Made by a program: the position numbers and the translations under genes. 64,000 nucleotides of DNA. Origin: Stenotrophomonas sp. SAU14A_NAIMI4_5. Its GTDB lineage: Bacteria > Pseudomonadota > Gammaproteobacteria > Xanthomonadales > Xanthomonadaceae. Below are positions 18,559 to 26,048 of the stretch, piece after piece. Positions within the stretch are counted from its first letter, which is position 1. Each line of letters begins with the position of its first letter. The stretch lies in contig NZ_CP026003.1 of assembly GCF_003086795.1 (NCBI RefSeq), positions 3,787,531-3,851,530 of the forward strand. The letters run 5' to 3'. The notes beneath the pieces are model-generated. The model did no database searches. It was given only the letters and a program-made list of their open reading frames with translations, and was not told the origin of the DNA.

Positions 18559-18858
18559 ATGGCACTCCTGGGGTCGGGGGATTCAGGAATTGCGGATATG
18601 GACAGTGCTGGCGCCGCGGGGGCGCCGTGAGGCATTCGGGTCTGACGTTATGCCGGATGCATCACGCTTGGGGTGTGAAGTAATGCATGCATCACGTGGC
18701 GTGCATGTGCATGAAAGCGTTCATGTTTTTCACACGTCATGGCGAAGAGCATCCACGCATGGCGTGGCTCTACTGAAGCGTGGGCCCGTACATCCGCGCA
18801 TGAAGCGCGCGCCAGTAGATCCATGCCATGCGTGGATACCAGATCGTCCGGGTAGCAG
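18559..18858. other. 300-bp gap with autotransporter promoter region and REP-like palindromes
   Basis: The part near 18600-18700 holds two copies of ATGCATCACG separated by about 20 bp, a possible binding site ahead of the autotransporter gene. Between 18746-18773 and 18814-18840 are two GTAG/CTAC palindromes containing ATCCACGCATGGCGTGGC-type stems. No gene is visible. Confidence 0.5.
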
Positions 18859-19929
18859 TCAGATCTTCAGGTAGATGCGACGCTGGTCCAGCCACCACGC
18901 CACGCCCCACCACAGCGCAACAAAGGCGATCGCCTGCAGCATCGAGGCCAGTTCCAGTGCGCCCGGCATCGCCGTGGCCAGCTGCTGCCACACCCAACCC
19001 CAGACGCCGGTGGCCAGCAGCACCACCGACATCACCGAGGCGCCGAGGTAGGCGGTGATGGCATTGACGCCGAAGCGGCGGCCCAGCGCGGGCCAGCCCC
19101 TGCGGTCGATCAGCAGGTGTCCGAGCCACAGCGCCAGCGCCGCCAGCCCGCCGGTCCACAGCACGTAGCTCGGCGTCCACAGCTGTTTGTTGAGCGGCAG
19201 CACCGTGGCCAGCAGCAGACCCAGCACGGCGGTCGCCACGCCCAGACCGGCCAGTGCGGACGCGCGCCCGTGGCGCAGCAGGCCACCGGCCAGCAGGCCG
19301 AGCACGGTGCTGGCGAGCGCGCCGAGGCTGCTCAACAGGCCTTCCGGATCGTGGCCGAGGCCGGTGTCGGCCTGCCACTGGTAGATGAAGGGCGCGAACA
19401 GGCGGGTATCCAGGCGGCTGGCCGGATTGGTCCACGGCGCCAGATCGCCGATGCCCAGCAGCAGCACCGTGTAGCCCACCAGCAGCGCGACCAGCAGCGC
19501 GACCTGGGTGCGCGGCCGCACGTACACCGCCACCACGCCAACCACGGCCGCACACAGCGCGATGCGCTGCAGGACACCCCAGATGCGGAAGTGATGCGTG
19601 TGCAGCGCCCACCACACCAGCAGGTGCAGCAGCACACCGGCGAGGGCGATGCGCAGCGCGCGTTGCAGCACGCCACGGGCCAGTGCCGGGCGCGCGGCGG
19701 CGTCGTGCGCGCGCGGCGCCACGCTGAAGGCCATCGACACGCCGACCAGGAACAGGAAGAACGGGAACACCAGGTCAGTGGGCGTGCAGCCATGCCAGTC
19801 CGCATGGCGCAGCGGTGCGAACACCGCGCTCCAGTCACCGGGGTTGTTGACCAGCAGCATCGCCGCCACGGTGAGGCCGCGCAGGGCATCGATCGAGCCC
19901 AGCCGACGTGGCGGCGCTGCGTCCATCAT
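18859..19929 (-). CDS. nagX: NagX-like membrane acyltransferase
   Basis: 356 residues with about ten hydrophobic helices. The N-terminus RLGSIDALRGLTVAAMLLV and the motif TDLVFPFFLFLVGVSM are the marks of the COG4299 family, related to heparan-alpha-glucosaminide N-acetyltransferase. It is the last gene of the nag operon and overlaps the nagA stop (ATGATG). In Xanthomonas the matching gene is called nagX. A role in GlcNAc or chito-oligomer handling at the inner membrane is inferred; the reaction is not established by sequence. Confidence 0.85.
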   Translation of the reverse strand: MMDAAPPRRLGSIDALRGLTVAAMLLVNNPGDWSAVFAPLRHADWHGCTPTDLVFPFFLFLVGVSMAFSVAPRAHDAAARPALARGVLQRALRIALAGVLLHLLVWWALHTHHFRIWGVLQRIALCAAVVGVVAVYVRPRTQVALLVALLVGYTVLLLGIGDLAPWTNPASRLDTRLFAPFIYQWQADTGLGHDPEGLLSSLGALASTVLGLLAGGLLRHGRASALAGLGVATAVLGLLLATVLPLNKQLWTPSYVLWTGGLAALALWLGHLLIDRRGWPALGRRFGVNAITAYLGASVMSVVLLATGVWGWVWQQLATAMPGALELASMLQAIAFVALWWGVAWWLDQRRIYLKI

Positions 19930-21074
19930 GCCGCCTCGTACTGTCCGGCAATCCAGGTGCCACGCACCTGCAGGGCATCATCCAGCAGCACCAGGTCGGC
20001 CTGGTAGCCCTCGGCGATGTGGCCCAGGCGGTCATCCACGTTGAGGAATTCCGCTGGATAGGTGGACGCCATGCGCGCCGCCTCGGCCAGCGGCTGGCCG
20101 AGCAGCTGCACGGTGTTGCGCACGGCCGTGGCCATGTCCAGCGCCGAACCGGCCAACGCACCGGCCGCATTGCGCACCACGCCATCGACGGCGGTGATGG
20201 TCTCGCCGTACAGCACGTAGCTGGGATCATCGGCACCGACCGGTGGCATCGCGTCGGTCACCAGCAGCAGGCGGCCGCGTGGCTTGGCGGCCAGCGCCAC
20301 GCGCAGGCTGGCCGGGTGCACGTGCACGCCATCGACGATGATGCCGATCCAGCTGTCGCGGTCTTCCAGCGCTGCACCCACGGCACCAGGCTCACGCCCC
20401 TGCAGCGGTGACATCGCGTTGTACAGATGGGTGAAGCCGCGCACGCCGGCATCCAGGCCGTCGCGGATTTCTTCGTAGGTGCCGGCGGTATGCCCGGCCG
20501 CCACGATCACGCCGCGCTCGACCAGCGCGCGGATCGTCTCCAGCGGCACGCGCTCAGGCGCCAGGGTCAGCAGGGTCACGCCGTTGTCCAGCGACGCGGC
20601 CAGCGCGATTTCCTCGGCATCGGGCACGCGGAACTTGCTGGCATCGTGGGTGCCCTTGCGCGCCGGCGCGATGTACGGGCCTTCCAGGTGGATGCCGATG
20701 ATGCCCGGCACCTGCTGCGCGATCGCCTCGCGCATCGCACCGATCGCCTCGCGCATCACGTCCACGTCGTCGCTGATCAGGGTCGGCAACATCGCAGTGG
20801 TGCCGAAGCGCCGGTGGGCCTGCGCGATGGTGCGCAGCGAGGCGACATCCGGCGTGTTGTTGAACAGCGCACCACCACCGCCGTTGACCTGCACGTCGAT
20901 GAAGCCTGGCAGCAGCCAGCCACCGCCCAGGTCCACCTGTTCGTCGGCCTGGCCCAGCTGCGGCGCGGCGTCGGGCAGCAGCGCGATGATGCGGCCGTCT
21001 TCGATCACCACCGCCAGGTCGTCGCGGAAATCATCGCCGGTGAGGATGCGGGCGTTGCGCAGGACCGTGGCCAT
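19926..21074 (-). CDS. nagA: N-acetylglucosamine-6-phosphate deacetylase
   Basis: 382 residues, the usual NagA size. Start MATVLRNARILTGDD is the standard N-terminus; the frame open upstream runs inside nagB-II. Amidohydrolase metal and substrate motifs are present: GFIDVQVNGGGG, HLEGPYIAPARKGTHD, AAGHTAGTYEE, HLYNAMSPLQGREP and the catalytic aspartate in TDAMPPVG. It converts GlcNAc-6-P to GlcN-6-P and acetate in the cytoplasm. The start overlaps the nagB-II stop (TGATG), so the two are translationally coupled. Confidence 0.95.
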   Translation of the reverse strand: MATVLRNARILTGDDFRDDLAVVIEDGRIIALLPDAAPQLGQADEQVDLGGGWLLPGFIDVQVNGGGGALFNNTPDVASLRTIAQAHRRFGTTAMLPTLISDDVDVMREAIGAMREAIAQQVPGIIGIHLEGPYIAPARKGTHDASKFRVPDAEEIALAASLDNGVTLLTLAPERVPLETIRALVERGVIVAAGHTAGTYEEIRDGLDAGVRGFTHLYNAMSPLQGREPGAVGAALEDRDSWIGIIVDGVHVHPASLRVALAAKPRGRLLLVTDAMPPVGADDPSYVLYGETITAVDGVVRNAAGALAGSALDMATAVRNTVQLLGQPLAEAARMASTYPAEFLNVDDRLGHIAEGYQADLVLLDDALQVRGTWIAGQYEAA

Positions 21075-22102
21075 CAGACCGTCTCCGTGACCTTGTTCAG
21101 GTGCGGCGGCAGGTCGGGATTGAAGCCACGGCGGATCGCCAGTGCGTTGATCGCGCGGTAGAAGCTCTGCACGGTCAGCAGCGGTGCGCACAGCGGGTGC
21201 GGCGCGACCGCCACCGGCAGGTTGCCACCGGCGCCGGCCATCCACACCTGGGCGCCGCGCGCACTGAATTCCTCGACCACCGCACGGGTGCCGGCACCGG
21301 TTTCATCGGGCTGGGCAAAGGCCAGCACCGGGAAGCCGCGGCCGACCAGCGCCATCGGGCCGTGCTTGACCTCGGCCGAGCTGTAGGCCTCGGCGTGCAG
21401 GCTGCAGGTTTCCTTGAACTTCAGCGCGGCCTCCTGCGCGGCGCCGAGACCGAGGCCACGGCCGAGCACGAACAGGTTGCTGGCATCGACCAGGCCGTCG
21501 GAGACTGCACTCCAGTCGCACTGCCACGCCGCACGCAGCGCATCGGGCAGCAGGTCCAGCACATTGCGCAGGCTGCTGTCCTGCTTCCAGTAGGCGGCCA
21601 GCTGCAGCAGCGCGGCCAGCGAGGCCAGGTAGCTCTTGGTCGCGGCCACGCTCTTTTCAGCACCGGCATGCAGCGGGATGACCGTGTCGGCCAGCTGCGC
21701 CAGCGGCGAATCCTCGACGTTGACCAGGGCGACCACGCGCGCACCGGCGGCCTTGGCGGCCTCGGCATTGCGCAGCAGGTCCGGGCTCTTGCCCGACTGC
21801 GAGATGACGATGAACAACGCACCACGCAGCTGCAGCGGGGCGGCATACACCGAACCCACCGACGGCGAGGCCGAGGCGACCACCAGGCCCAGCTGGGTTT
21901 CCAGCAGGTACTTGCCGTAGGTGGCGGCATGGTCGGAGCTGCCGCGTGCGCAGGTCACCACGAACGGCGGCGGTGCCGCACGCAGGCTGGCGGCCAGCGC
22001 TTCCATGGTGGCGTGGTTGCGGGCGAACTGGCGGGCAACCACGTCGGCCGCTTCAGCAGCCTCGGCGAACATCAGGGTGGCGGTGGGGTCAGACGGCGAC
22101 AT
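21074..22102 (-). CDS. nagB-II: SIS-domain glucosamine-6-phosphate deaminase (NagB-II)
   Basis: 342 residues from ATG 22102 (MSPSDPTATLMF). Two SIS sugar-isomerase domains are visible: CARGSSDHAATYGKYLLE and ISQSGKSPDLL in the first, LGRGLGLGAAQEAALKFKE and SAEVKHGPMALV in the second. It lacks the glutaminase domain of GlmS, which is the mark of NagB-II, the non-homologous deaminase used by Shewanella and Xanthomonas. It turns GlcN-6-P into fructose-6-P and ammonia. It lies 7 bp after nagQ and overlaps nagA. Confidence 0.93.
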   Translation of the reverse strand: MSPSDPTATLMFAEAAEAADVVARQFARNHATMEALAASLRAAPPPFVVTCARGSSDHAATYGKYLLETQLGLVVASASPSVGSVYAAPLQLRGALFIVISQSGKSPDLLRNAEAAKAAGARVVALVNVEDSPLAQLADTVIPLHAGAEKSVAATKSYLASLAALLQLAAYWKQDSSLRNVLDLLPDALRAAWQCDWSAVSDGLVDASNLFVLGRGLGLGAAQEAALKFKETCSLHAEAYSSAEVKHGPMALVGRGFPVLAFAQPDETGAGTRAVVEEFSARGAQVWMAGAGGNLPVAVAPHPLCAPLLTVQSFYRAINALAIRRGFNPDLPPHLNKVTETV

Positions 22103-22109
22103 GGCGGAC

Positions 22110-23177
22110 TCAGGCGGGTTCGGAAGGAAGAGGGCGCACGCCGGCCGGGCGCATCGGTGCGGTGGAGCCGCGCACCACCAGCTGCGGCACGAAGCCCTGG
22201 TTCTGCAGGGCGGCCGGTGCATCGTCGTAGGCATCGCTGCGCAGCTGCGCGATCAGCAGGCGCGCGGCGTGGCGGGCGATGTCCTCGGTGGCCTGCTTGG
22301 CGGTGGTCAGCGGCGGCCACGACTGGCGCGAGAACGGGCTGTCCTCGAAGCCGGCGATGGAGAGGTCGTATGGCACGTTCATGCCGGCCGACTTCGCGGC
22401 CGCCAGCACGCCGGCGGCGATTTCGTCGTTGGAGCCGAAGATGGCGGTGGGCGGTTCGCGCAGTGCCAGCAGGCGACGCGCGCCGCGGAAGCCATCGTCG
22501 AAGGTGTAGTCGCCCTGCACCACCAGATGCTTGTCCACGGTCATGCCGTAGTCCTTCAGCGCGGCCTCGTAACCGGCGTAGCGTTCGCCCGAGGAACGGT
22601 GCGAGGAACCACCCCAGAGGAAACCGATGCGCTGGTGGCCGAGCTGGATCAGGTGCTCGGTGACTTCGTAGGCGGCCTCGCGGTCATCGACGAACACGCA
22701 GGCACCGTCGGCCGGATCCTCGGTGGCAGCAATGATGCGCACCAGCTTGATGCCGCGCGCGGTCAGCGTCTGGATCAGGTCGCGGCGTTCGGACATCGGC
22801 GCGGTCAGCACCAGCCCGGCCAGACGCGAACGCTGCACCCAGTCGGCCAGCTCATCGGCCAGCATCGGCGAGCTCGAATCGCAGGGATGGATCTGCAGAC
22901 CGAAGCCGGTTTCGCGGCAGGCGGCGAGCACGCCGTTCTGCACGCCGATGATGTGGTACGGGTTGGGGTTGTCGTACACCAGCCCGATCACGAACGTGGT
23001 GCCGCTGCGCAGGTTGCGCGCCGACGGATCGGGTTCGTAGTCGAGCTCGGCGATGGCACGCAGCACCCGCGCACGGGTGGCCTGCATCACCGACGGCTCG
23101 TTGTTGATGACCCGCGACACCGTCTTCAGCGAGACCTTGGCCTTTTCGGCAACGTCCTTGATGGTCGCTCTGCGCAT
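22110..23177 (-). CDS. nagQ: LacI-family regulator of the GlcNAc genes
   Basis: 355 residues from ATG 23177 (MRRATIKDVAEKAKVS), which has AGGAAAAGCC just before it; an ATG 11 codons upstream lacks such a site. The helix-turn-helix (VSLKTVSRVINNE) and hinge (NLRSGTTFVIGL) are typical LacI/GalR. The sugar-binding periplasmic-binding fold follows. It is inside the nag operon, so it probably represses this operon and the divergent kinase gene, and is released by GlcNAc or GlcNAc-6-P. Palindromes in the 24507-24881 gap are candidate sites. Confidence 0.9.
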   Translation of the reverse strand: MRRATIKDVAEKAKVSLKTVSRVINNEPSVMQATRARVLRAIAELDYEPDPSARNLRSGTTFVIGLVYDNPNPYHIIGVQNGVLAACRETGFGLQIHPCDSSSPMLADELADWVQRSRLAGLVLTAPMSERRDLIQTLTARGIKLVRIIAATEDPADGACVFVDDREAAYEVTEHLIQLGHQRIGFLWGGSSHRSSGERYAGYEAALKDYGMTVDKHLVVQGDYTFDDGFRGARRLLALREPPTAIFGSNDEIAAGVLAAAKSAGMNVPYDLSIAGFEDSPFSRQSWPPLTTAKQATEDIARHAARLLIAQLRSDAYDDAPAALQNQGFVPQLVVRGSTAPMRPAGVRPLPSEPA

Positions 23178-23216
23178 CGGCTTTTCCTGGGGTTGGCTGC
23201 CGTCCATCATCGCCGA

Positions 23217-24506
23217 TCAGGCCTTGTCCTGCGGCAGGCCGGCGCGATGGCCGATCACCGAGTAGAACAGGATGTAGAGGTAGCACGGCACCATCAGCAG
23301 GACGAACACCAGCTGGAAGTCGATGTGCTGCTTGAGCACGGCGAACAGCTGCGGAATGATCGCGCCGCCGGCGATGCCCATCACCAGCAGGGCCGAGCCG
23401 GTTTCGGTGAAACGACCCAGGCCGCGGATGGCCAGCGGGAAGATGGCGGGCCACATCATGGCGTTGGCGAAGCCCAGCAGCGCCACGAAGGCCACCGACA
23501 CATAGCCGTGGGTGGCCCACGCGCCCAGGCAGAACAGCACGCCCAGCACCGCCGAAACGGTGAGGTAGCGCGACTGCGAGACCACCTTCGGAATCAGCGC
23601 CAGGCCGACCACGTAGCCGATGAGCATGGCGAACAGGGTCAGCGAGGTGAACATCTTGGTCTGGTCCAGCGGCAGGTCGAAGCCGTGGCCGTAGGTACCG
23701 ATGGCATCGCCGGCCATCACTTCCACGCCGACGTAGACGAACAGGCACAGCACGCCCAGCCACAGGTGCGGGAACTGGAAGATGCTGCGGCGCTCGGCGG
23801 CACCCGCTGCAGTCGGCGTGGCGTTGGCTTCGGACGGTTTGATTTCCGGCAGCGGCGAGAACAGCACCGCCACCGCCAGCACCACCAGCACACCGGCCAT
23901 GGCCAGGTACGGCGCGTGGATCTTGGCGGCGAATTCGTTGAGCAGCTGCGCCTTGGTTGCTTCATCGGCAGCAGCCACGCTGGCCGACAGGTCGCCGATG
24001 CCGTGCAGCACCAGCGTGCCGATCAGCACCGGTGCCAGCATGCCGGCGATCTTGTTGCAGATGCCCATCAGCGCGATGCGGCGCGCGGCCGTTTCGATCG
24101 GGCCGAGGATGGAGATGTAGGGGTTGATCGCGGTCTGCAGCAGGGCCAGGCCGCTGCCGATCACGAACAGGCCGCCGAGCGCACCCGGATACCAGCGCTG
24201 CGTAGCGAACTCGCCGAACAGTGCCGCGCCCCCGGCCATCACCAGCAGGCTCAGGCTGAGGCCCTTCTTCATGCCGGTGCGGCGCAGGATCCACGACGAC
24301 GGCAGGGCGAGGAAGAAGTAGGACAGGTAGAACACCATCAGCACCAGGAAGGCGCCGACTTCGCTGAGCTCGAACGCCAGCTTGACGAAGGTGATCAACG
24401 GCCCGTTGAGCCAGGTGAAGAAGCCGATCAGGAAGAACAGCACGCCGACGATGGCGATGGAGGCGGCAACGTTTGGACGCGCGCTTGCAGCAGTGACGGC
24501 GGACAT
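23217..24506 (-). CDS. nagP: GlcNAc permease, MFS
   Basis: 429 residues from ATG 24506 (MSAVTAASARPNVA), preceded by GCAGGAGCC. Twelve hydrophobic helices and FFTWLNGPLITFVK plus FYLSYFFLALPSSWILRRTG place it in the FucP/GluP/NagP sugar:proton symporter group. As the first gene of a nagPQ-(B-II)-A-X operon it very likely imports GlcNAc across the inner membrane without phosphorylation, which explains the separate kinase gene next door. Confidence 0.92.
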   Translation of the reverse strand: MSAVTAASARPNVAASIAIVGVLFFLIGFFTWLNGPLITFVKLAFELSEVGAFLVLMVFYLSYFFLALPSSWILRRTGMKKGLSLSLLVMAGGAALFGEFATQRWYPGALGGLFVIGSGLALLQTAINPYISILGPIETAARRIALMGICNKIAGMLAPVLIGTLVLHGIGDLSASVAAADEATKAQLLNEFAAKIHAPYLAMAGVLVVLAVAVLFSPLPEIKPSEANATPTAAGAAERRSIFQFPHLWLGVLCLFVYVGVEVMAGDAIGTYGHGFDLPLDQTKMFTSLTLFAMLIGYVVGLALIPKVVSQSRYLTVSAVLGVLFCLGAWATHGYVSVAFVALLGFANAMMWPAIFPLAIRGLGRFTETGSALLVMGIAGGAIIPQLFAVLKQHIDFQLVFVLLMVPCYLYILFYSVIGHRAGLPQDKA

Positions 24507-24881
24507 CAGGTGGGCTCCTGCGGCGACGACCGCAGAAGGCGGTGTCGGAGAGTGGCTGGGAACAACGTTGTCACATTCTTTCGGTGGAGCACCGCCGTTT
24601 GTCAACTTGATTGCACAGGCCCGAAGCGGCCGTGCTGCACTGCGCAACAGCACCACCGCGCTCCGCGCTGAATGCGCTCTGCCCCTAGAAGCCCATGGCG
24701 CAAAGGCTTGCGGGTCAATGCCTGGTCAAGACGATGTAAACGTTTACGGTGTCTCTCATTCGTTGCGGCGCAGCAACGAAAGTGTCACGAACTCGTTGAC
24801 ATCGTTGTCAACGCAGTTACAGACTCCGCCCCATCGACGGGCCTTTCGTGGGTCCGCTTCCCACCTGCAGCAGGAGCCCGC
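24507..24881. promoter_or_regulatory. divergent nag control region with candidate NagQ operators
   Basis: 375 bp between nagP and the kinase gene. Three palindromes stand out: ACAACGTTGT at 24562-24571, GTAAACGTTTAC at 24736-24747 and GTTGACATCGTTGTCAAC at 24795-24812. The first and third share the core GACAnCGTTGTy, and all have the central-CG symmetry typical of LacI-family operators. They sit where they could block transcription in both directions. Which one is bound by NagQ is an inference. Confidence 0.65.
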
Positions 24882-25898
24882 GTGACCGCCAGCCATCCCG
24901 CCCCGGCCCATGTCCTGTCCCGCGTCGCGCCCTCGTTCCTGGCCGCCGACGTCGGCGGTACCCATGTGCGCGTGGCAAGGGCACAGGCCAGCGGCGACGA
25001 GGCCCATCCGGTGCAGCTGCTGGAATACCGCAAGTACCGCAATGCGGACTATGCCGGCCTGAGTGCGATCCTCACCGACTTCCTCGGTGACAGCGCGCGG
25101 CCCAGCCAGTGCGTGGTCGCCACCGCCGGCTTCGCCCGCGAGGACGGCACGGTGATCACCGCCAACCTGCCGTGGCCGCTGTCGGCCCGCCAGGTGGAAG
25201 CCGAGGTCGGCCTGCAGCACGTGCACATCGTCAACGACTTCGAAGCGGTGGCCTATGCCGCGGCGCAGGTTGACGCAAGCGGCGTGCTGCACCTGTGCGG
25301 CCCCGAGACCGCGCCGCGCGGCCCGACCCTGGTGGTCGGCCCCGGTACCGGCCTGGGCGCCGCGCTGTGGATCCCCACTCCGCACGGCCCGGTGGTCCTG
25401 CCCACCGAAGCCGGCCAGCCGACGCTGGCCGCAAGCACCGAACTGGAAATGGCCATCGTCCGCCACATGCAGCGCGACCGCGCGCACGTGTCGATCGAAC
25501 ATGCGCTGTCCGGCCCCGGCCTGATGAACCTGTACCACGCCATCTGCGCCCTGCAGGGGCAGACCCCGGTGCTGGCCAGCCCGGATGCGGTGACCGCCGC
25601 AGCCATGGCCGGTACCGATGCCCTCGCCCGCCAGGCGCTGGATGTGTTCTGCGGCCTGCTCGGCAGCACCATCGGCGACATGGCGCTTTTCTACGGCGCG
25701 CAGGGTGGTGTCTACCTGGCCGGCGGCATCCTGCCGCAGATCCGCGAATACCTGCATGCCAGCACCTTCGTCGAACGCTACCTGCAGAAGGGGCCGATGG
25801 GCGAAGCGCTGGCACGCATCCCGGTGAAGGTGGTCGAGCACGGGCAGCTGGGCGTCATCGGCGCCGCCAGCTGGTTCCTGCTCCACGCCAACGCCTGA
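24882..25898 (+). CDS. nagK: glucokinase-family N-acetylglucosamine kinase
   Basis: 338 residues starting at GTG 24882 (VTASHPAPAHVLSR), chosen because CAGGAGCCC ends just before it. The glucokinase fold is shown by the phosphate-binding FLAADVGGTHVRVARA, the catalytic region HIVNDFEAVAYAA, VVGPGTGLGAA and PTEAGQPTLA. The family is hexokinase group A (Glk). Between the nag operon and a chito-oligomer receptor, GlcNAc is the likely substrate; plain glucokinase activity cannot be excluded. Confidence 0.85.
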   Translation: MTASHPAPAHVLSRVAPSFLAADVGGTHVRVARAQASGDEAHPVQLLEYRKYRNADYAGLSAILTDFLGDSARPSQCVVATAGFAREDGTVITANLPWPLSARQVEAEVGLQHVHIVNDFEAVAYAAAQVDASGVLHLCGPETAPRGPTLVVGPGTGLGAALWIPTPHGPVVLPTEAGQPTLAASTELEMAIVRHMQRDRAHVSIEHALSGPGLMNLYHAICALQGQTPVLASPDAVTAAAMAGTDALARQALDVFCGLLGSTIGDMALFYGAQGGVYLAGGILPQIREYLHASTFVERYLQKGPMGEALARIPVKVVEHGQLGVIGAASWFLLHANA

Positions 25899-25900
25899 AC

Positions 25901-25942
25901 CGCAGTACGCAGCAAGCAGTACGCAGCACCGCAGTACGCACG
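25901..25942 (+). repeat. short direct repeats, three copies of GCAGTACGCA
   Basis: GCAGTACGCA occurs at about 25902, 25917 and 25931 in the gap after the kinase gene. The origin is unclear. It is upstream of a receptor gene. Confidence 0.6.
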
Positions 25943-26048
25943 ACGCACTGGAATCGCACCATCGCGCCCGGCAGCCCCTGCTGGCGCCAGGCATGACCTG
26001 CCATTCGTTCGCCGCCGACAACGCACATCAGTGATGAGGAGAGACATC

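Noticed and set aside
18655..18715. CRP-like or cold-shock promoter in the ATGCATCACG repeats
   Set aside because: The repeats are direct, not inverted as in a CRP site, and do not match a known operator.
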